The notes beneath the pieces are model-generated. The model saw only the letters and a list, made by a program, of their open reading frames with translations, was not told where the DNA came from and did no database searches. A program made the translations under genes and the position numbers. Shown piece after piece: positions 36,232 to 45,543 of a stretch of DNA of 64,000 nt. The DNA is from Halanaerobium saccharolyticum subsp. saccharolyticum DSM 6643 (lineage in GTDB: Bacteria; Bacillota; Halanaerobiia; Halanaerobiales; Halanaerobiaceae): positions 62,001 through 126,000 of the forward strand of contig NZ_CAUI01000010.1 of assembly GCF_000350165.1 (NCBI RefSeq). The letters run 5' to 3'. Numbering within the stretch: position 1 is the first letter of the stretch; each line of letters starts with the position of its first letter.

Positions 36232-37530
36232 ATGGAAGTGAAAATACCTTATGGTAAAAACGAATATGTTTCTGTTGATATTCCTAAAAAGAATCTAATT
36301 GGTGTTTTTGATGTAGAGGAAAAAGAAAAAATAAAAGATACTATGGCGGCAGTAAAGAAAGTTTTGAATAATCCTGTTGCAGCAGATTCATTAAAAGCAC
36401 TTGCAGAAGACAGAAAAAATGCAGTTATTGCAATTACAGATCACTCCAGGCCAAACATTGAAAAAATTGCACTGCCAATCATTGTAGAAAAACTCAATGA
36501 AGCGGGAATAAAAAACGATGATATCACTGTTATGATAGGTCCGGGATCTCACAGACTAGCATATGAAGAAGAAGTTAAAGATAAACTTGGTTCAGTATAT
36601 GGAAAAGTAAATTATGTCTGCCATAGTGCTTTTGATAGTGAAATGGTTGATTTAGGAGAAACTTCTTTTGGTCACCCTGTCAAAATCAATAAGCAGTTTT
36701 ACGAATCAGATTTAAAAATCGCTCTCGGCACCGTTTTACCACATCCATTTGCTGGATTTAGTGGTGGAGGTAAGATGGTTTCTGTTGGAGTTGCAAGTGA
36801 TGAGACCATAAGTTCCACCCACAGGCCTATAATAGTTGACAATCCGCAGGCCAGTTTTGGTATTGTAGAAGATAACCCATTTTATCTTTCAAGTCTAGAA
36901 ATGGCAGAGATGGCAAAAGTAGATTTTCTGGTAAATGGAGTTATGAACGAAGAAGAAGAACTATTTTATGTACAGGCTGGAAAAGTTGAAAAAGCACACA
37001 GAGATATAGTTGCTTATGTTAGAGATATGTTCGAAGTAAAAGTTTCAGAAAAAGCAGATGTCTTGATTGTTGCAAGTGGATATCCAAAAGATTCTAATCT
37101 ATATCATGTATCAGCCATGGGGGTCTGTGCTGTTGCAGGTTCAGCAGTAAAATATCCATGTGTAGATAAAGGTGCCCGATTGATTATGGTATCACCGATG
37201 AAAGATGGAATATATAATCATGTTTTCTATGATACACTTGCTAAACATAAATCTCCAGAAGAAGTTGTAAATGTTGTAGGAGCTTTTGAAGAATTCAAGC
37301 CGGGACACCATAGAGCTTATGGAGTTGCCCAGGTTCTTTCTGACCATGAAGTAGTTATGGCTCAGCCGTATCTTGAAAAAGATGTTTTTGAAAAAATTCA
37401 TATGAGTTATGCAGAAACAGCTCAGAAAGCTGTAGATCAGGCACTTGCTGATTTTGGAGAAGATACAAGAATTGCTGTAATGCAGTATTCACATAGAATG
37501 ATAGTTAAATATGAGCAGGAGGTGAAATAG
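36232..37530 (+). CDS. LarA-family nickel-dependent racemase/epimerase, copy 2
   Basis: About 432 residues, clearly divergent from copy 1. ITDHSRPNIEKIALPIIVEK near residue 82, IGPGSHRLAYEEE near residue 103 (histidine), and LPHPFAGFSGGGKMVSVGVA near residue 180 (histidine and the pincer lysine as GGGK), then STH, preserve the catalytic set. Two LarA paralogues in one operon imply two different hydroxyacid stereocentres or substrates. The ATG at 36232 is 1 base after the malic-enzyme stop and follows GGGGAAGAA; the longer frame starting at 36184 lies inside malic enzyme. The dehydratase gene starts at the base after its stop. Confidence 0.85.
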   Translation: MEVKIPYGKNEYVSVDIPKKNLIGVFDVEEKEKIKDTMAAVKKVLNNPVAADSLKALAEDRKNAVIAITDHSRPNIEKIALPIIVEKLNEAGIKNDDITVMIGPGSHRLAYEEEVKDKLGSVYGKVNYVCHSAFDSEMVDLGETSFGHPVKINKQFYESDLKIALGTVLPHPFAGFSGGGKMVSVGVASDETISSTHRPIIVDNPQASFGIVEDNPFYLSSLEMAEMAKVDFLVNGVMNEEEELFYVQAGKVEKAHRDIVAYVRDMFEVKVSEKADVLIVASGYPKDSNLYHVSAMGVCAVAGSAVKYPCVDKGARLIMVSPMKDGIYNHVFYDTLAKHKSPEEVVNVVGAFEEFKPGHHRAYGVAQVLSDHEVVMAQPYLEKDVFEKIHMSYAETAQKAVDQALADFGEDTRIAVMQYSHRMIVKYEQEVK

Positions 37531-39204
37531 TTGGAAGAACTTAGAAGTCAAAAACACATGGAAGGTTTAACAGGAGCTTATGCTAGAGCCATGTACAGAA
37601 CAATGGGATATACAGATGAAGATCTCAAAAAACCTCAGATAGCAATAGTTAACTCATTTAGTGAAAGTAATCCGGCTCATTATCATCTCAGAGATCTAGC
37701 TAAATATGTAAGAGAAGGTATTTATGGAGCTGGAGGAATGCCTGTTGAATTTAATACAATTGCTCCCTGTGATGCTGTTGCACAGGGAAAAGGTATGCAT
37801 TATATTCTGCCGTCTAGAGATATTATAGCAGCCTCAATAGAGCTAATGGTTCAGGCATCACAGTATGATGGACTTGTTATGCTCTGTTCCTGTGATAAAA
37901 TAGTTCCTGGTATGCTCATGGCGGCAGCCAGACTTGACCTGCCGACTGCATTTTTAACAGGTGGTGTAATGCTTTCCCGGGAGATAGCTGGAGAAGAATT
38001 TGTTACCTGTGATATAAAAGAAGCAATGGGTAGAGTAAATTCTGGTGAAATAACTGAAGAAGAATTTTACGAAATAGAATCAAATACCTGTGCTACTGTC
38101 GGGACATGTTCTATGATGGGAACAGCGATGACCATGAGTACATTTGTTGAAGCACTGGGGCTTTCTATACCTGGTTCGTCTACAATGCTTGCTGTTGATT
38201 CTCAGAGAATGCATAAAGCAAAGGAAACAGGTAAACTTGCTGTAGATCTTGTAAAAAATAATATTACTACCAGAGAAATGATAAATGAAGATACAATTAA
38301 AAATCTGGTTAGATATTTGATGGCAGTAGGTGGCTCAACAAATGCTATTTTACACCTACAGGCAATTGCTTCTGAATTTGGTTATGAACTGCCGCTGAAA
38401 TTATTTGATGAATACAGCCAGACCACACCACTGCTGGCAAAGTTTAAGCCTGCTTCTAAGTTTAACATGAGTGACTACCACAAAGCAGGAGGAGTATATG
38501 GAGTTCTTAAAGCCCTTTCACCACAGTTATATACAAATTTTCTAACTATAACAGGTGAGAAGATGAGTGATCTTCTTGAAAAAGTAGAATTTACTCCCAA
38601 TGAAGTAATTAAATCACTCGAAAATCCGCTGGCAGAAAAAGGTGGGCTTGCTGTTCTACAGGGTAATCTTGCTCCTAAAGGGTCTATTGTTAAGGAAAGT
38701 GGAGTAGATGAAGAGATGCTTGTTCACAGCGGACCTGCTGTAATAGCTAATTCGGAAGAAGAGGTTAAAGAACTTCTACTGTCAGGTAAGGTTAAACCTG
38801 GTGATGTACTTGTAATCCGCTATGAAGGACCAGCAGGCGGCCCGGGAATGAGAGAACTATCACTTCCAGCTGCAATATTGGTAGGGATGGGACTTGGCAA
38901 ATCTGTGGCAATGATAACAGATGCACGATACTCTGGAGCAACACGCGGTCCTTGTATCGGTCATGTTTCCCCAGAAGCTGCAGTAGGTGGAAATATCGCT
39001 TTTATTAAAGATGGAGATATAATAGAAATTAATATTCCAGAAAGAAAACTTGAGCTAAAAGTTTCTGAAGAAGAACTGCAGAAGCGGAGAAAAAATTGGA
39101 AAAAAGTCCCGATGAAAGTGGCTGGTAACAGTTTCCTCAGAACTTATGCCAAGATGGTGAGTGATGCTGGTGAAGGTGCAGTCTTTAAATATAGGGAGAA
39201 GTGA
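37531..39204 (+). CDS. IlvD/Edd family dehydratase
   Basis: 557 residues, full length. [20 protein letters not shown] near residue 127 and [20 protein letters not shown] near residue 190 carry the Fe-S cysteines and the catalytic region. [16 protein letters not shown] and [20 protein letters not shown] near residues 435-480 are also conserved. The family dehydrates 2,3-dihydroxyacids, either in branched-chain amino-acid synthesis (IlvD) or in sugar-acid breakdown. No ilvC or ilvA is nearby, while a UxaA-type dehydratase follows, so a sugar-acid or hydroxyacid dehydratase is favoured. TTG start behind AGGAGGTG; it abuts the LarA-2 stop, and its stop overlaps the next start (GTGA). Confidence 0.88.
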   Translation: MEELRSQKHMEGLTGAYARAMYRTMGYTDEDLKKPQIAIVNSFSESNPAHYHLRDLAKYVREGIYGAGGMPVEFNTIAPCDAVAQGKGMHYILPSRDIIAASIELMVQASQYDGLVMLCSCDKIVPGMLMAAARLDLPTAFLTGGVMLSREIAGEEFVTCDIKEAMGRVNSGEITEEEFYEIESNTCATVGTCSMMGTAMTMSTFVEALGLSIPGSSTMLAVDSQRMHKAKETGKLAVDLVKNNITTREMINEDTIKNLVRYLMAVGGSTNAILHLQAIASEFGYELPLKLFDEYSQTTPLLAKFKPASKFNMSDYHKAGGVYGVLKALSPQLYTNFLTITGEKMSDLLEKVEFTPNEVIKSLENPLAEKGGLAVLQGNLAPKGSIVKESGVDEEMLVHSGPAVIANSEEEVKELLLSGKVKPGDVLVIRYEGPAGGPGMRELSLPAAILVGMGLGKSVAMITDARYSGATRGPCIGHVSPEAAVGGNIAFIKDGDIIEINIPERKLELKVSEEELQKRRKNWKKVPMKVAGNSFLRTYAKMVSDAGEGAVFKYREK

Positions 39205-39500
39205 TTAAAATTAGTGAAATAAATATACTTAAAATAAGCGAAAAAGACAATGTAGCAGTACTTCTTTCTGATGTATCTAAAGGAGATTATTATATTTACA
39301 ATGACAAAAAATATGAACTTAAAGAAGATATAAAGTTTGGTCATAAAGCAGCACTTAATGCTATAAAAGAAGATGAAGAAATAATAAAATATGGTGAGAT
39401 AATCGCATATGCAAAAGAAGATATTTCTGCCGGAACCTGGATTCATAATCATAATATAATTTCTGATCGCGGCAGGTTGAAAGCAGGTGATGACAGATGA
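39201..39500 (+). CDS. UxaA-type dehydratase small subunit (SAF domain)
   Basis: 99 residues forming a SAF domain, the N-terminal part of altronate/galactarate dehydratases here encoded separately. [16 protein letters not shown] and [19 protein letters not shown] are recognisable, the latter being the usual KIAL.dI..Ge.i.kYG region. GTG start overlapping the upstream stop by 4 bases; its own stop overlaps the large-subunit ATG by 3-4 bases. Split genes like this encode altronate-, galactarate- or sulfolactate-processing enzymes (UxaA, GarD, SuyA). Which substrate applies is undetermined. Confidence 0.85.
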   Translation: MIKISEINILKISEKDNVAVLLSDVSKGDYYIYNDKKYELKEDIKFGHKAALNAIKEDEEIIKYGEIIAYAKEDISAGTWIHNHNIISDRGRLKAGDDR

Positions 39501-40675
39501 AATTTATGGGATATAAAAGAGAAGATGGTTCTGCTGGTGTAAGAAATTTTTTGGTAGTGATTCCCTCAGTGTTTTGTGCTAACAAAGTTGCAGAACAGAT
39601 AGCAGCAAATATAGAGGATGCCGTTAGTCTGACCCATTCTGTAGGCTGCAGTCAGGTTGGAGAGGACTTGGAACAGACAGCAAGAACACTCAAAAATCTT
39701 GCGACACATCCTAATGTAGGTGGAGTGTTAATTGTTGGACTTGGATGTGAGCGCTTTACTCCACAGGAGTTTTACGATGCCGTGAAGGAGAGTGGAAAAC
39801 CTGTAGAAAAGGTTGTTATACAGGAAGAAGGAGATTCTCTAAAAGCTGTTACTGTCGGTACAGAAAAGCTCTATGAATTAAATGAAGTAGTAAATTCATA
39901 TCAAAGAGAAGAAATCGATGTTTCTGAGCTGACAATTGGGTTAGAATGTGGTGGAACAGATGCCACTTCAGGTATTGCTGCAAATCCAGCAATAGGAAAA
40001 ACATCCGATATACTGATAAGTAAAGGAGGATCTTCAGTATTTAGTGAGACGACCGAATTGCTGGGTGCCGAACATATCTTAAGACGCCGCTGTGTAGATG
40101 ATGAAGTGGCAGAAAAAATGTTGAATTCTGTTGAAAGAACAGAGGGAGAACTTGCAAGGGCAACCGCCTCTGAAAAATACAAGCATCGTTCTGCACTTAT
40201 TTCTACCGGAAACTTTGACGGAGGAGTCAGTACAGTTGTGGAAAAAGCTCTTGGAAACATTCATAAAACTGGGACAGCTCCAGTAACCGGTGCAGTAAAA
40301 TATGCAGAAAAGATGCAGGCAAAAGGTCTTAACTTTATGGATACTCCTGGTCAGGATGGGGAATCTACTACAGGTCTGGTTACAGGTGGAGCACAGATTG
40401 TTCTCTTTACAACGGGTAGAGGAACTCCTACCGGCTTTCCAATTGCACCTGTGATAAAAATAACAGGAAATGATGATACTTTTCAAAAAATGAAATTTAA
40501 TCTTGATATAAATGCAGGGAAAGTAATACTGGGTGAAGAAGATATAGATTCAATGGGTAAAATAATATTTGAATATATGCTGGAAGTTGCTTCTGGTAAG
40601 AAGATAAAAGCAGAAGTTCTCGGCCATGATGAATTATTTAATATACCCAGAGTTTTAAATTACTGTGGAAGTTAA
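39497..40675 (+). CDS. UxaA/SuyB-type dehydratase (lyase) large subunit
   Basis: 392 residues. GYKREDGSAGVRNFLVVIPS at the N-terminus, THSVGCSQVGED near residue 45, GLECGGTDATSGIAANPAIG near residue 148 and GNFDGGVSTVVEKALGNIHK near residue 237 are all conserved in the altronate dehydratase C-terminal family. The histidine and cysteines are probably metal ligands. With the SAF subunit it would remove water from a sugar acid (or sulfite from sulfolactate, as SuyAB does). A terminator hairpin follows at 40686, so it closes the operon that starts upstream. Confidence 0.87.
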   Translation: MKFMGYKREDGSAGVRNFLVVIPSVFCANKVAEQIAANIEDAVSLTHSVGCSQVGEDLEQTARTLKNLATHPNVGGVLIVGLGCERFTPQEFYDAVKESGKPVEKVVIQEEGDSLKAVTVGTEKLYELNEVVNSYQREEIDVSELTIGLECGGTDATSGIAANPAIGKTSDILISKGGSSVFSETTELLGAEHILRRRCVDDEVAEKMLNSVERTEGELARATASEKYKHRSALISTGNFDGGVSTVVEKALGNIHKTGTAPVTGAVKYAEKMQAKGLNFMDTPGQDGESTTGLVTGGAQIVLFTTGRGTPTGFPIAPVIKITGNDDTFQKMKFNLDINAGKVILGEEDIDSMGKIIFEYMLEVASGKKIKAEVLGHDELFNIPRVLNYCGS

Positions 40676-40685
40676 TAATAACATT

Positions 40686-40725
40686 AAGTGGATGAAATCT
40701 GTTTTAAAGCTTCATCCACTTTTTC
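40686..40725 (+). terminator. Rho-independent terminator after the UxaA-type genes
   Basis: AAGTGGATGAA (40686-40696) pairs with TTCATCCACTT (40711-40721), an 11-base stem with a 14-base loop, followed by TTTTCT. It marks the end of the main catabolic transcript. Confidence 0.85.
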
Positions 40726-40764
40726 TATCTGTGATTTTTATTTTAATAATTAGAGGTGATTATT

Positions 40765-41991
40765 TTGGGTATAATAGGATTAATTATTGCTTTTTCTACA
40801 GCAATTTTTTTGATTTTCAAAGATTATAATATGGGATTATCTCTTTTCCTTGGAGCAGTAATACTTAATTTTTTTAGTGGTTTTGGATTTATTAATTTAT
40901 TTGAGCATATCATAATAACACTGCAGGATCCTACTACAATAAAGCTTATGTTGGTCGTGACATTGATAAGTGGGCTTGGTTTTTTAATGGATCTGACCGG
41001 AGATATGAGAAAGATGATAGATGCCTGTATTAATATATTTAAAGATGGAAGACTTTTGAGTATGATTCTGCCGGCACTGATTGGTACATTATCAGCTCCA
41101 GGAGGAGCAATACTTTCTGCACCGATGATAAACGAAACTGGAGATAAAATTGGTTTAGACAATAATAGAAAAACAGCTATTAATCTTTTTTACCGCCATA
41201 TAGGGTATTTTATCTATCCATTGTTTTCATCTATTATTGTTGCAAGCAGTATGTTAAATAAGAGTGCAGCATCTATAGTAAAATATAATATTGTAATAAT
41301 GTTATCTGGATTAATAATTGCTTTTTTTGTACTTTTTAGAAATTTAGATACAGAAGAAAAACATGAGACAAAAACTGGGTTTGCAGAAAATATTTATAAT
41401 TTCAGCAGGGCGTTTTTTCCTATTTTCATAACACTGTTTTTGGCTTTGGTAATAAAAATATATTTTCCATTGGCTGTTTTAATAGGTGTAGTGACAGCAG
41501 TTTTAAATAATTGGCCAGAAGAAAAAAAGATAGAAGTTTTTAAAAATAGATTTTATGAATTTTTTACTAAAGGAATAAAATACAAGTTAACATTTATAAT
41601 TTTTGGTGTTATGGTGTTTAAGACAATTCTAGAAAAATCTGGTGTAATCAATATTATAGCAGAAGGTCTGACAGGTCTGGGTCTGCCGTTGTTTCTGATA
41701 ATAATTGTTTTGGGCTTTATTTCTGGATATATAACAGGAGTACACGTGGCGGCTACAGGTATACTGCTGGCAATATTTATACCCCTTTTTCCTGTCGGTG
41801 TTGAAGGACCATATGTTTCACTACTTTTAACTTCAATAATAATCGGTTATCTTGTCTCTCCGCTGCATTTATGTCTTGCTCTAACTACTGAATATTTTTC
41901 TTCGGAAATTGCAAAGGTCTATCAGCTGCTTTTTCTGCCTCTAATCGGAATGATTTTGGCAGGGGTTATTCAGATTATAATTTTTACATAG
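40765..41991 (+). CDS. DUF401 family membrane permease
   Basis: About 408 residues with 10-11 predicted transmembrane helices. LPALIGTLSAPGGAILSAPM near residue 115, with YRHIGYFIYPLFSSIIVAS after it, and GFISGYITGVHVAATGILLA near residue 315 are typical of DUF401 (ion-transporter-like superfamily). It probably carries a small organic anion. The TTG at 40765 lies 6 bases after GAGGTG; the GTG at 40756 is inside that site. It is separated from the UxaA genes by a terminator and followed by an asparaginase gene 59 bases later, so the two may form their own short operon. Confidence 0.82.
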   Translation: MGIIGLIIAFSTAIFLIFKDYNMGLSLFLGAVILNFFSGFGFINLFEHIIITLQDPTTIKLMLVVTLISGLGFLMDLTGDMRKMIDACINIFKDGRLLSMILPALIGTLSAPGGAILSAPMINETGDKIGLDNNRKTAINLFYRHIGYFIYPLFSSIIVASSMLNKSAASIVKYNIVIMLSGLIIAFFVLFRNLDTEEKHETKTGFAENIYNFSRAFFPIFITLFLALVIKIYFPLAVLIGVVTAVLNNWPEEKKIEVFKNRFYEFFTKGIKYKLTFIIFGVMVFKTILEKSGVINIIAEGLTGLGLPLFLIIIVLGFISGYITGVHVAATGILLAIFIPLFPVGVEGPYVSLLLTSIIIGYLVSPLHLCLALTTEYFSSEIAKVYQLLFLPLIGMILAGVIQIIIFT

Positions 41992-42050
41992 TTTGAATAG
42001 ACAGATTAGCACAAAATAATAATATTTAATTTTAAAAAGAGGTGTTTATA

Positions 42051-43076
42051 ATGGCTGAGATTTTAGTCCAAAAATTTAGAGGTGAACTTTTAGAAAATAT
42101 TCATCGAGGGGATATAGCTGTGAGTACTACAGAAAAGAAAGTTGTTGCTTACTGTGGAGATGTTGATAAAGATGTATATTATCGCTCTGCAGCAAAACCT
42201 CTGCAGGTACTGCCTGTTATTACAAGTGGTGCAGCAGATAAATATGGTTTTATAGATAAAGAGATTGCATTGATGGCGGCTTCACACACTGGAGAAAAGT
42301 TTCATATTGAAATTTTGAAAAGTATTCTTTCTAAAATGGATCTTTCCATTGAGGATTTAAGATGTGGGACTCATCCTCCATTCAGCCGTAATGCCAGAAA
42401 ATATCTGCGCGAAAATAATCTTCCAATAACACAGGCACATAATGCCTGTTCCGGTAAACATTCTGCCCAACTGGCTCTCGCCAAATTTTATGGTTGGAAT
42501 CTGGATAAATATTACAAAAAAGAACATTATGTTCAGAAAATGCTTTTAAAAACTATTTCTGAAGCTGCTGATTACCCAGCGGAAAAAATATATCAGGGAA
42601 TCGATGGCTGTGGAGTAGTGGTCTTTGGTCTACCTTTAAAAAACATTGCTTATTCTTATTTCTTGCTGGAAAACAATAAATTTATGAGTGAGAAATATAG
42701 AAAAGCAGCAGACAGGATAGTTAGTGTTATGAAGAAATATCCGGCTATTATTGCTGGAACAAATCGGTTTGAAACATTACTATGTCGGACTATATCGAAA
42801 GACATACTTGTCAAATCAGGAGCAGATGGTGTATTTGCCCTGGCTTTTGATGATAAAGGTATTGCAGTTAAAATTGAAGATGGTAAATTACCTGCTGTCT
42901 ATCCGGTTGTGATAGATATACTAAAAAAATATGATGTTATAACTGATGAAGAAACAGATAAATTGGATAAATATTATAGACCAGTTATTAAAGATCATAA
43001 TGGACGTAAGGTAGGATATATAAAGGCAAATTTTGAACTGAAAGTAGATAGCTATAGGAATAAATTTAATACATAA
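42051..43076 (+). CDS. Asparaginase (asparaginase II family, PF06089 type)
   Basis: About 341 residues. RSAAKPLQVLPVITSGAADK near residue 46, MAASHTGEKFH near residue 75, HNACSGKHSAQLALAKFYGW near residue 130 and IDGCGVVVFGLPL near residue 187 define this family, a different fold from the AnsA/AnsB type. It should release ammonia from asparagine, giving aspartate, in the cytoplasm (no signal peptide). The ATG at 42051 is 6 bases after AGAGGTG. Why it follows the acid cluster is unclear; the DUF401 permease could feed it. A 13-base-arm hairpin overlaps its stop codon. Confidence 0.85.
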   Translation: MAEILVQKFRGELLENIHRGDIAVSTTEKKVVAYCGDVDKDVYYRSAAKPLQVLPVITSGAADKYGFIDKEIALMAASHTGEKFHIEILKSILSKMDLSIEDLRCGTHPPFSRNARKYLRENNLPITQAHNACSGKHSAQLALAKFYGWNLDKYYKKEHYVQKMLLKTISEAADYPAEKIYQGIDGCGVVVFGLPLKNIAYSYFLLENNKFMSEKYRKAADRIVSVMKKYPAIIAGTNRFETLLCRTISKDILVKSGADGVFALAFDDKGIAVKIEDGKLPAVYPVVIDILKKYDVITDEETDKLDKYYRPVIKDHNGRKVGYIKANFELKVDSYRNKFNT

Positions 43077-43087
43077 TTTATTCCTAT
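43054..43087 (+). terminator. Hairpin overlapping the asparaginase stop codon, probable terminator
   Basis: ATAGGAATAAATT (43054-43066) and AATTTATTCCTAT (43075-43087) are perfect 13-base arms with an 8-base loop; the stop codon TAA at 43074-43076 is at the start of the second arm. There is only a weak T-rich tail, so transcription may be slowed rather than fully stopped. Confidence 0.5.
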
Positions 43088-43210
43088 CTTAAGAATTAAA
43101 ATTTTAAAAAATCTAAAAAAATAAAGCAGAAATTTGTATATTTTTATATAATATTATAATTGATTGAAGCATTAATTCATTTAACACACTAAAAGAAAGT
43201 GGTGATTGTA

Positions 43211-44167
43211 TTGGGGTTTAAAGTGTTGATAACTAAATATATTCCCGAAAAAGGTTTACAAGAATTAAAAAAAAATTGTCAAATTATTATGCCAGAAAAA
43301 GGGAAACCTTTTAGTGATAAATATATACTTGAAATTGCTGCAGATATTGATGCTCTTATTGCTGTTAGATTTAATGTTAGTAGTGAGTTTATTAATAGAG
43401 CAAAAAATCTTAAAATTATTAGTGTTTATGGGGTTGGTATTGATAACATGGATATAGAAAAAGTTTCTAAGAATAACATTTTGGTAAGTAACCTGCCTGA
43501 AGTAGTAACAGAACCTACTGCGGAATTAGCTTTTGGATTAATGTTAGCATTGAGCAGAAGAATTGTAGAAGCAGATTATTTTGTAAAAAATGAAAATGAT
43601 AAGAACTGGCATCCCTTTTTACTTATAAGTAATGAATTATATGATAAAAAACTGGGCATTATTGGTTTTGGTAGAATAGGTCAGGCGGTAGCAAGGAGAG
43701 CCTTAGCTTTTGGTATGAAAGTATACTTTTATGATAAAGCTTATAGTAATAATGATAAATTTAATATGGATGTTAATTACTCATCTTTTTTTGATATATT
43801 AGAAAATACGGACTATATAACTCTTCATGTACCACATGTTAGATCAACACATCACTTAATTTCTAAAAATGAATTTAAGAAAATGAAAAATTCTACTTTT
43901 TTGATCAATAATTCTCGTGGTCCAGTAGTTGATCAACAGGAATTAATAAATGCTTTAAAAAATAAAGAAATTGCTGGTGCTGCATTGGATGTTTTTGAGA
44001 ACGAACCCGAGGTTCCAAAAGAATTGACTGAATTCAAAAATGTAGTATTAACTCCACATTTAGGAACAACAACTATTGAAACAAAAACCAAAATGGCTTT
44101 TGAAGCCTCAAAAAAAATTATTCAATTTATTAATGGGAAAATGCCTGAAAATATTGTAAATAAATAA
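43211..44167 (+). CDS. D-isomer-specific 2-hydroxyacid dehydrogenase
   Basis: About 318 residues. The NAD-binding fold has IGFGRIGQAVARRALAFGMK near residue 155. The catalytic set is present: Arg in INNSRGPVVDQQEL, Glu in DVFENEPEVP, and His in LTPHLGTTTIE. It resembles phosphoglycerate dehydrogenase and glyoxylate/hydroxypyruvate reductases; the exact 2-oxoacid is unknown. TTG at 43211 follows AAGTGGTG with good spacing; GTG codons just upstream overlap that site. It is in the same direction as the acid cluster and directly upstream of a dead malic enzyme. AAAATGCCT (44142) and AGGCATTTT (44197) may form a terminator around its end. Confidence 0.9.
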   Translation: MGFKVLITKYIPEKGLQELKKNCQIIMPEKGKPFSDKYILEIAADIDALIAVRFNVSSEFINRAKNLKIISVYGVGIDNMDIEKVSKNNILVSNLPEVVTEPTAELAFGLMLALSRRIVEADYFVKNENDKNWHPFLLISNELYDKKLGIIGFGRIGQAVARRALAFGMKVYFYDKAYSNNDKFNMDVNYSSFFDILENTDYITLHVPHVRSTHHLISKNEFKKMKNSTFLINNSRGPVVDQQELINALKNKEIAGAALDVFENEPEVPKELTEFKNVVLTPHLGTTTIETKTKMAFEASKKIIQFINGKMPENIVNK

Positions 44168-44234
44168 TATATTGAATATTAATTAGATAATAAAAGAGGC
44201 ATTTTCTGTTTAATTAAAAAGTAGAAGTGGTCTT

Positions 44235-45439
44235 GTGAAATTAAAAGAAGAAGCTTTAAAAATGCATAGAGATAATCAAGGTAAATTGATGGTAAAAACT
44301 AAAGTTGCAGTTAAAGATGAACATGATTTATCTCTTGCTTATTCGCCTGGTGTTGCAGAACCTTGTTTAGAAATTGAAAATAACAATGATAAAATTTATG
44401 ATTATACAAATAAAGCAAATTTTGTTGCTGTAGTTAGTGATGGTAGCGCTGTATTAGGACTTGGAGATATTGGTGCTGCAGCCTCAATGCCTGTTATGGA
44501 AGGTAAGGCAGTTCTTTTTGAAGAGTTTGGTGGAGTAGATGCTTTTCCAATCTGTCTTGATGAGTCTGATCCAGATAAAATTATAAAAATTGTAAAAAAG
44601 ATGGAGTCTGTCTGGGGGGGATAAATCTAGAAGATATTAAAGCACCAAAATGTTTTTATATTGAAGAAAAATTAAAAGAAGAATTAAACATACCTGTTTT
44701 CCATGATGATTAGCACGGTACTGCAATTATTACTACAGCAGGACTTATTAATTCTCTAAAGATAGTAGATAAGAAAATTGAAGATGTCAAAGTTGTTGTT
44801 AATGGTGCAGGGGCTGCTGGCGTAAGTGTAATAGATCTCCTTATAGAAGAAGGAGTAAAAGATATTATTGCTTTAGACAGCAAAGGTGCTATCTATGAAG
44901 GCAGAGATAATCTCAATGAGGTCAAAAAAGAACTAGCCAAAATAACTAATAAAGATAGCAAGACTGGAGATCTTGCTGAAATAATGAAAGAAACATATGT
45001 GTTTATTGGTGTCTCAATTGCCAATTTAGTTTCAAAAGAAATGATAAGATCAATGAATGAAGACACTATTATTTTTGCTATGGCAAATCCAGTTCCAGAA
45101 ATAATGCCAGATGATGCATTTGAAGCAGGCGCTAAAATTGTAGGTGCAGGGCGCTCTGATTTTCCAAATCAGGTAAACAATGTGCTGGCATTTCCTGGTA
45201 TTTTCCGAGCGGCACTTGATGTGAGAGCAAAAGAAATCAACAAAAAGATGAAACAGGCAGCCGCTTATGCTTTAGTAGAGCTAATTGCCAAAGATGATTT
45301 AAAACCAGATTATGTAATACCAAAACCATTTGACCCTCAGGTTGGTCCAAATGTGGCTGCAGCAGATACAGGAGTAGCAAGAATAGAGATTACCTATTAT
45401 GACGAACTTGAAAAAGTTAAAAAAATAATGGGAAAATAA
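44235..45439 (+). pseudogene. Malic enzyme copy 2, disrupted by a frameshift and a stop codon
   Basis: It begins KLKEEALKMHRDNQGKLMVK from the GTG at 44235 and matches the intact enzyme at 35001 along its whole length. A run of seven G at 44614-44620 puts the sequence out of frame (WGG then [12 protein letters not shown] in another frame). The conserved HDDQHGTA reads HDD-stop-HGTA, because CAG has become TAG at 44712. About nine residues are missing near the end (AAADTGVARI). Such multiple lesions make a dead gene. A hairpin with a T-run (45465-45497) still follows it. Confidence 0.88.
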
Positions 45440-45464
45440 TTGTAATAGACTATAAATTATGGCA

Positions 45465-45497
45465 GGGGTGATTTTCTAGTTATTCTCTGCTATTTTT
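45465..45497 (+). terminator. Probable terminator after malic enzyme copy 2
   Basis: GCAGGGG pairs with TCTCTGC using G-T pairs around an 18-base loop, followed by TATTTTTTTA. It may still serve transcripts from the hydroxyacid dehydrogenase gene. Confidence 0.55.
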
Positions 45498-45543
45498 TTA
45501 TAAAATTTACTATTGATAAAAGTCAATATAGAAAGGAAGTAAA

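Noticed and set aside
37531-39204. Annotating the IlvD/Edd gene as biosynthetic dihydroxyacid dehydratase ilvD.
   Set aside because: No other branched-chain gene is adjacent and it is embedded between LarA and UxaA-type genes. The family alone does not separate the two roles, so the broader name was kept.
44700-44725. In-frame TAG in the malic-enzyme copy read as pyrrolysine, since some Halanaerobiales encode it.
   Set aside because: The codon replaces a conserved Gln of HDDQHGTA, and the same gene has a frameshift and a deletion. Ordinary pseudogene decay explains it.
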